Source: Sanchytrium tribonematis (taxonomy: Eukaryota > Sanchytriomycota > Sanchytriomycetes > Sanchytriales > Sanchytriaceae). From it: a stretch of DNA of 50,561 bases. The DNA lies in NCBI GenBank assembly GCA_018985235.1, contig JADGIG010000014.1:1-50561 (forward strand), written 5' to 3'. The translations under genes were made by a program, and so were the position numbers. Shown one piece after another: positions 46,037-50,561 of the stretch. The notes beneath the pieces were generated by a model that saw only the letters and a list, made by a program, of their open reading frames with translations, was not told where the DNA came from and did no database searches. The stretch's first letter is position 1, and each line of letters starts with the position of its first letter.

Positions 46037-47945
46037 TTATGACGACTTGTCAAGGTATGGAAGATATTTGCCAAATTTTAGATTAGGAGTATCAAGGTCA
46101 ATTGCTTCTAGATTTTGATTGCAGCGAGTGGTAAAGGTCTCTATCAAGTCATTTGCAACGCCGCTTGCGAATTTATCCCAGTTTTCATATACCTTTAATC
46201 TAGACGATATATTTTTGCAATTATTGAGAGCTTCAATAATTTCTTTCTTTAAATCACTTTTGGGAATACTTTTTACCGATTCTACCTTTTTTTGTAAATG
46301 ATTGTATTTCAAAGATGGAGGAGAAGCAGCTATACCAAGTACTCTATATTGCTGTTGGAATCTATGAGCCATAAAATCATCAGTATAGATGTCCAACTGA
46401 AACGGTACAGAGAGATTAATATTGCAATAAAGTAGCAATTTTGTAAAAGCTCCATAATATATTTGATGAAATTGTACAAAAAGACCTTCGAATGAGTGCA
46501 GCTCTTGGACTTCTAGAGAGACTTTTGGCAGATCAGAGATACTTCCACAAAAATATCGAATATGATCAGATTGGAAATCTTTGAGAGATTTCTTTTTCTC
46601 AAGTGTTTTGAGAAAAAATCTACTAACATACTCCATTTGAACAGAAAAAGCCAAAATATCATGCTTTTCTATCAATTCAAGATAATATCCTAAGTTTAAC
46701 CATTGAAAACAAGCAAAGTTGGACATAACATCAACCGATATTTTTAAGTATGGTGTATTATGCTTCTAAGTAAGTATTAAGTACATCACGCAGCATTTTG
46801 CTAAGTAAATCATCATATTGATCAAATGGAATTTTTTTGATGGACTCAATATATCCATTTAACATTCGTCTATATCTTCCCGAATTATGAGCAGAGCTAT
46901 GGATTAAATCCCCAAATACAGAATTAAGACCTGGTAAAAGGTTGGATAACAAATCATGAAGATGCATCGGAGGCCATGGGATTTCTGCACTACCCAATTT
47001 CTGAATTTCCTCTTTTGAGTGAGTGGCTATCGTATGACTTATTTCTCTCAACTGAAGTAGAAAAAAATCGTTTATCGGATGTCCCTGAATCTTTTTGTCT
47101 CTCATCAAAACATGGTTTCTTGTGCTAAATAAAAAGTCTAAAGGAATCTGGCTTTTCTCAATTCCATCGATATCAATGTCGTATGTATTGAATAACTTCA
47201 CCCCCACTTCAGAAAAGTAGCAGGATCCTATAGAATAAAAGAAATTTCTCCAATATAAATTAAGGCCAAACTCTGCTGGCAAAGAGTAGCTTGAATGAAT
47301 ATCATTATAAAACTTGTACATAAAATTGTAAATAGGCTCAATTCTATTATTAGGAATTAAATGAAATGGTCTGGGTGGAGAAAGTAGCATTTCTGGCAAT
47401 TCGTTTAGATTTACATCGAACGGGATTTCTTTAGATTTACATTTAGTGCTAGTGATTTTGGAAGCCCACAAGAAATGATGAGCTGAAGATGGAAAATTAT
47501 CAGGCTTGATTTTTAATTGAAATTGTGGAGCCGATTCTCCTTTCATCATCTGTAAAATATCCAGAGCTAGATTATCCAGCTTCAAATGATCGTTATAAGC
47601 ATTTCCGTGCTTACATATAATGCTGCAATCATGACTCACGATCTCCTCCTCTTCATACAAACCATATTTTCTTAATTCTTGAACAACTGCTGTAAGGTGT
47701 TGGTGCGGATAGTAGCAAGTCGTCAATGACTGACCGCAAAGAAAGTGGAGAAAAAGACAGATTCCATTATCTTGATTCAGTATAGGCGCCTCATGGTCTG
47801 CCAATGCTGTAAAATAATCCATTTTAAAATCCATCATTTCGATAGCTGCAATGCTGTCTAGCAACTTAATTGTATTTGAAATGGAAAACGTTTCGAGAGA
47901 GTCACAATACGAATTAAACTCTTCCGTACATTCTATCCAATTCAT
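46037..47945 (-). CDS. NAA35: Naa35/Mak10, auxiliary subunit of NatC acetyltransferase; two exons split by a 19-nt intron
   Basis: Exons 46785-47945 and 46037-46765 (minus strand) encode 629 residues. IAAIEMMDFKMDY near the start is the Mak10 signature (AIE.MD.KMD), with CLFLHFLCGQSLTTCYYPH after it. The C-terminal exon restores NTPYLKISVDV...NLGYYLELIEKHD, and the AHRFQQQYRVLGIAASPPSL segment matches the Mak10 YEHRF..F......PPP region. Without splicing the protein ends NTYLEA. Naa35 anchors Naa30 to the ribosome for N-terminal acetylation of ML/MI/MF/MW starts. It begins 26 bp downstream of the TAF7 stop on the same strand. Confidence 0.92.
46766..46784 (-). other. 19-nt microintron (phase 0) in NAA35
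   Basis: In gene orientation the intron is GTACTTAATACTTACTTAG. Removing it joins ...MLRD to KHNTPYLKIS and connects two ORFs that are both recognisable Mak10 halves, with no start codon needed for the second. Confidence 0.92.
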
Positions 47946-47971
47946 TACAAAGGAGTGTAAAAGTTTATTTT

Positions 47972-48889
47972 TTAAGTTTCTGTTGTATCTCCAAATTCTT
48001 GTATTTTTGATTCGTATTCCTGCTCGAGTCTCTTCAGTGCTTCTTCAAGCTTGATTTTTATAATAGCATTAGGAGCAGATTCAATCTGTTGCTTCTTTTC
48101 TGCTATTTGTTCTTTAATTAATAATATATCGTCATTTAATTCATTCAAATCTTCCAGGTCTTCTACCTCGTTATCGTCATTTTCGCTGTCATCTCTTTCT
48201 TGTTGAAGTTCTCTTTCAAGATCCGCAACCAAGCTGTCATCATCACTCAAATTATCCTGAATAATTTGCGATGGCTCATTTTCAAAGCTCATTTCGTCAT
48301 CTTCATCCTCTACCACTTCATATTTGACATCGAATGCTTCATCATCACGTTCTAAAAGCTTCTTGACTTGCTCTTCAATGGTTTCAATTTCATGCTTTGG
48401 TGTTCTCTTTCTAAATCTTCTTTGTCGAACATGTTGCAATGGTGGAGTTAATCCGTGTGGATAAATGTAATCTGTTCTATCTAAATCTGGCAGCCTCGCA
48501 CTTAATTCATCAATGGTCAGACCCTCTCTTTCTTTCTCAAAAGGCTCTTCATCAACCAAAATCATTTGTGAAATGTCTCCACTTTTATAAAATTGCTTTT
48601 TATCAACAGTCTTTTGAGTTTCCAAAATACAAGGTAAATCCACCAACTTGAACATATATATATCTTTTTGGTAGATAAATATACCTTGTCTATCATTCAA
48701 GTACTCCATTTTTATATTGTCGTAATTTCGATCTTTAATTTCAGAAGAAACACGGTCTGCCAATTGTTCAGGTAGTCTCAAAATAAGATGCTTTTCAATT
48801 GGTATATTCGCGCCATCCTCTAAATTATCTGCGGATATCTTTATTTTGTTTTTCTGACTTTTGCCAACTGGAATCGTGATTTTTACCAT
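47972..48889 (-). CDS. TAF7: TFIID subunit TAF7
   Basis: Starting at the ATG at 48887-48889 (MVKITIPVGK) the protein has 305 residues; a TTG three codons upstream also lies in frame. The TAFII55 N-terminal domain (about 25-165) shows HLILRLPEQLADRV, the YPHGLTPPLQHVRQRRFRK block and the acidic SARLPDLDRTDYIY stretch. The rest is acidic and ends in a coiled coil (about 245-300). TAF7 binds the DUF3591/winged-helix core of TAF1, which is encoded at 26987-29728. Confidence 0.93.
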   Translation of the reverse strand: MVKITIPVGKSQKNKIKISADNLEDGANIPIEKHLILRLPEQLADRVSSEIKDRNYDNIKMEYLNDRQGIFIYQKDIYMFKLVDLPCILETQKTVDKKQFYKSGDISQMILVDEEPFEKEREGLTIDELSARLPDLDRTDYIYPHGLTPPLQHVRQRRFRKRTPKHEIETIEEQVKKLLERDDEAFDVKYEVVEDEDDEMSFENEPSQIIQDNLSDDDSLVADLERELQQERDDSENDDNEVEDLEDLNELNDDILLIKEQIAEKKQQIESAPNAIIKIKLEEALKRLEQEYESKIQEFGDTTET

Positions 48890-49399
48890 TGGAAACAATC
48901 GGGGTAATCATGCCCAATAAATTTGAAAACTACCCAAAAAAAGAAACTAAATTGAGCCTCACACCTAGTTCTTGAGCTTATTTACCAAATATTTTTAAAT
49001 TTTTAATCGCGAATAAAGTTACACATGATGAAGCAGTTACTACCAAATACAATATATAACACCGAAATACAATACAATAAATGCAATGATATCTCCATTA
49101 AATAATTTGAACTCCTCCGTATGCAATATAATGTCTCTGTGTCATTATCTAAATTTAAAAGGGACTAGATATAGAAATATATTATAATTATTTAATTAAA
49201 AGTTTGGTTTTGTATTCTCATCAACTAGCTCATACGAGAAAGAAATGTGTTCGTGGTCATTGTCTTGTGTAGTAGTTCGTTATTGTAAATCATTAATTGA
49301 TTAGTAGATGACAATTTACTTTTAAAAAAACTCTTTCAATCACTTTGAATTAATTGGACTTCCCTTATGCGGAGGTATCGGGAATATGAAGCAGCGCAG
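48890..49399. other. AT-rich intergenic stretch with no gene seen
   Basis: About 510 bp upstream of TAF7. Frames on both strands are short and broken, and I see no RNA gene. It contains long A/T runs. The plus strand from about 49368 reads MRRYREYEAAQAWYI before a stop 75 bp later, which I regard as chance within the retroelement flank. Confidence 0.4.
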
Positions 49400-50561
49400 G
49401 CATGGTATATTACAATAGCAATACAACAGATGTTGCAATAGAAACCTAATACTCCACCTAGACATTTAAATACGTGGTGCCGCAAGTTGAAAGAGTTTTG
49501 TAAAGAACAGAGACACTAACATATACATTGGGTAAATTGCCAGATAATAGGAATCGAATCAAAATGTGTTATTGAATATAATTAACGAGAATGGGTTTTT
49601 GTTCAATTTGGCGCAAAGGTGTCTTTAGTCATGCGTAGGCTTTCAAAAAATAAGCATTCGCCGTCTTTTGATTAGGATCCAGCCTTGTTAAAGGACTTAG
49701 AACTCGATTCATTCTTTTTTAGCAATCTTGTATGACCGTCCTGTTATAATATTGCTGCAACTCCATGGTCACATGCATCCACTTCTATCCTAAATGGGTT
49801 TTCAAAATTTGTGTGTTTAGGCAAAATGGGATATTTTTTCAACTCATTGATCGAAATTTCACTCCTTTGCGAAATGATAGCAAATTTTGAACAGAGCCTT
49901 AAAAATCACTAGCCGTATTGTTTGTTGGTGATTCAAAATCTAATATGGGGCAACTTGGTCTGACTTTGGTTTTACAACTTGCCCATTCTAATTGAATCTT
50001 AAATAAGTTGCACTGAGAAGCATAAAGTCCACATGTTGCAATACACCTTTAAATTGTTTTTCTCGGTCACTACTTTTGGTTATTGATTGAAAAATGTTTT
50101 GTAGCAATCTTCTAAATACTCCGATAGACAGTAGTCCTTCATTATATCTTTATCAATAATATTGATCGATAATCCTGAGTTCATTGGTTGGTCCTCAATC
50201 TGTACTGGTAGCCATGAGGTCTTTGCTGCCATTATTACAATTGCATGAGATCTATCAAAGTCCATATTTATTAGTATAATTTCGTGCCTAATATGGGGCA
50301 TTGCAAATATAACGTTTCAAACTTTTGTCCTTAATCTTGTTAAACCCTTCGGTTTTATATTTATTCTGATTATTATTATAGTTTGGTTTATTATTGTGGT
50401 TGCCTTTCCAACTGTTATTGTTGTTACTATTTTTATTATCTTTTCGATGGCTGCCACGAAACTGCTAGTATTCTGTGGTTGAATTGTGTTCTTTTTGCGG
50501 TTTGAATATAAGTGACCATACATTTCTTTAATTGACTTATCCTTCTAACTTAGTGTCGCAT
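49400..50561 (-). mobile_element. Decayed Ty3/gypsy-type LTR retrotransposon remnant (5'-3' on the minus strand, runs past window edge)
   Basis: In minus-strand order I see: an Asn-rich Gag-like tail (about 50330-50561); a protease-like segment in the open frame 50080-50301, where the usual DSGAS is replaced by NSGLS followed by INII; a gap where most reverse transcriptase should be; a connection/RNase H segment around 49780-49900 with YPILPKHTNFENPF and RIEVDACDHGVAAIL (RNase H normally DAS); and a far remnant with RWSIRF near 49470. Stops and frame changes break every domain, and the protease-to-RNase H distance is about 300 bp, far too short for a full reverse transcriptase. No LTRs were found. 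It is a non-functional host-genome relic. Confidence 0.7.

Noticed and set aside
46037-46726. Separate 229-residue protein starting at the ATG at 46724-46726
   Set aside because: It is the C-terminal exon of Naa35; conserved Mak10 sequence continues upstream of that ATG to the 19-nt intron.
49540-49575. tRNA B-box-like TTCGATTCC on the minus strand
   Set aside because: No A box, acceptor stem or anticodon arm can be formed around it.
1-50561. CRISPR arrays, operons with ribosome binding sites, or bacterial origin
   Set aside because: Gene content is entirely eukaryotic, introns are present, and no spaced direct repeats were seen.

Overview
The window looks like a gene-dense, AT-rich nuclear chromosome segment of a flagellated opisthokont, probably an early-branching relative of Fungi (Rozella-, aphelid- or chytrid-like; this placement is inference from gene content). 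It holds about 35 protein genes in the first 49 kb, usually 5-60 bp apart, on both strands. Eukaryotic markers include TFIID TAF1 and TAF7, tri-snRNP proteins Snu23 and Snu66, NatC Naa35, SEC22, p24, YIF1, PIG-A, lipin, PKA and ARPC3. Flagellar or centriolar genes (CEP120-like, CFAP45-like, DNAL4-like light chain) imply a motile stage. The one-chain animal-type ATP-citrate lyase argues against Dikarya.

The main discovery is a set of extremely short spliceosomal introns. Six conserved genes (the NTF2/Jupiter-like gene, ATP-citrate lyase, an Atg22-like transporter, lipin, ARPC3 and Naa35) are each broken once, and each is restored in frame at the family-conserved position by removing a GTA...AG segment of only 19 or 20 nt. 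All six lie in the last 40% of the coding sequence. Most other genes are single uninterrupted ORFs. A second genome-wide signature is the fusion of the stop codon with a poly(A)-type hexamer: more than half of the genes end in an AATAAA whose internal TAA is, or overlaps, the stop.

Layout. 1-344: C-terminal end of an unrecognised gene. 428-1868: NTF2-like protein with Jupiter/HN1-type repeats. 1881-8632: minus-strand run of CEP120, PKA catalytic subunit, 3-hydroxyacyl-CoA dehydrogenase, CFAP45 and YIF1. 8784-12744: small membrane protein facing ATP-citrate lyase. 13054-17433: plus-strand run of a PAS-eIF2alpha-type kinase, DNAL4-like light chain and a karyopherin. 17586-20907: small PacC-like zinc-finger protein, Atg22-like transporter, p24 and SEC22. 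20974-25577: CaMKK-like kinase, coiled-coil protein with a PP1-docking motif, Snu23, a PIG-Y-like microprotein and lipin. 25730-33364: Snu66, TAF1, ankyrin protein, membrane J-protein and an FCP1/CPL-like phosphatase. 33401-35660: ARPC3, PIG-A and a Cdc25-like rhodanese. 35919-42971: a 2350-residue secreted or lumenal protein made of about a dozen divergent repeats of roughly 125 residues. 43002-48889: coiled-coil protein, LDAH-like hydrolase, FG-GAP propeller protein, Naa35 and TAF7. 49400-50561: decayed Ty3/gypsy retroelement.

Functional themes recur: ER-Golgi traffic (YIF1, p24, SEC22, possibly a cornichon), GPI-anchor initiation (PIG-A, PIG-Y), lipid metabolism (ACLY, lipin, LDAH, HBDH), TFIID (TAF1, TAF7) and B-complex splicing factors (Snu23, Snu66). 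Co-location is not evidence of operons; each gene appears to have its own very short promoter and terminator.
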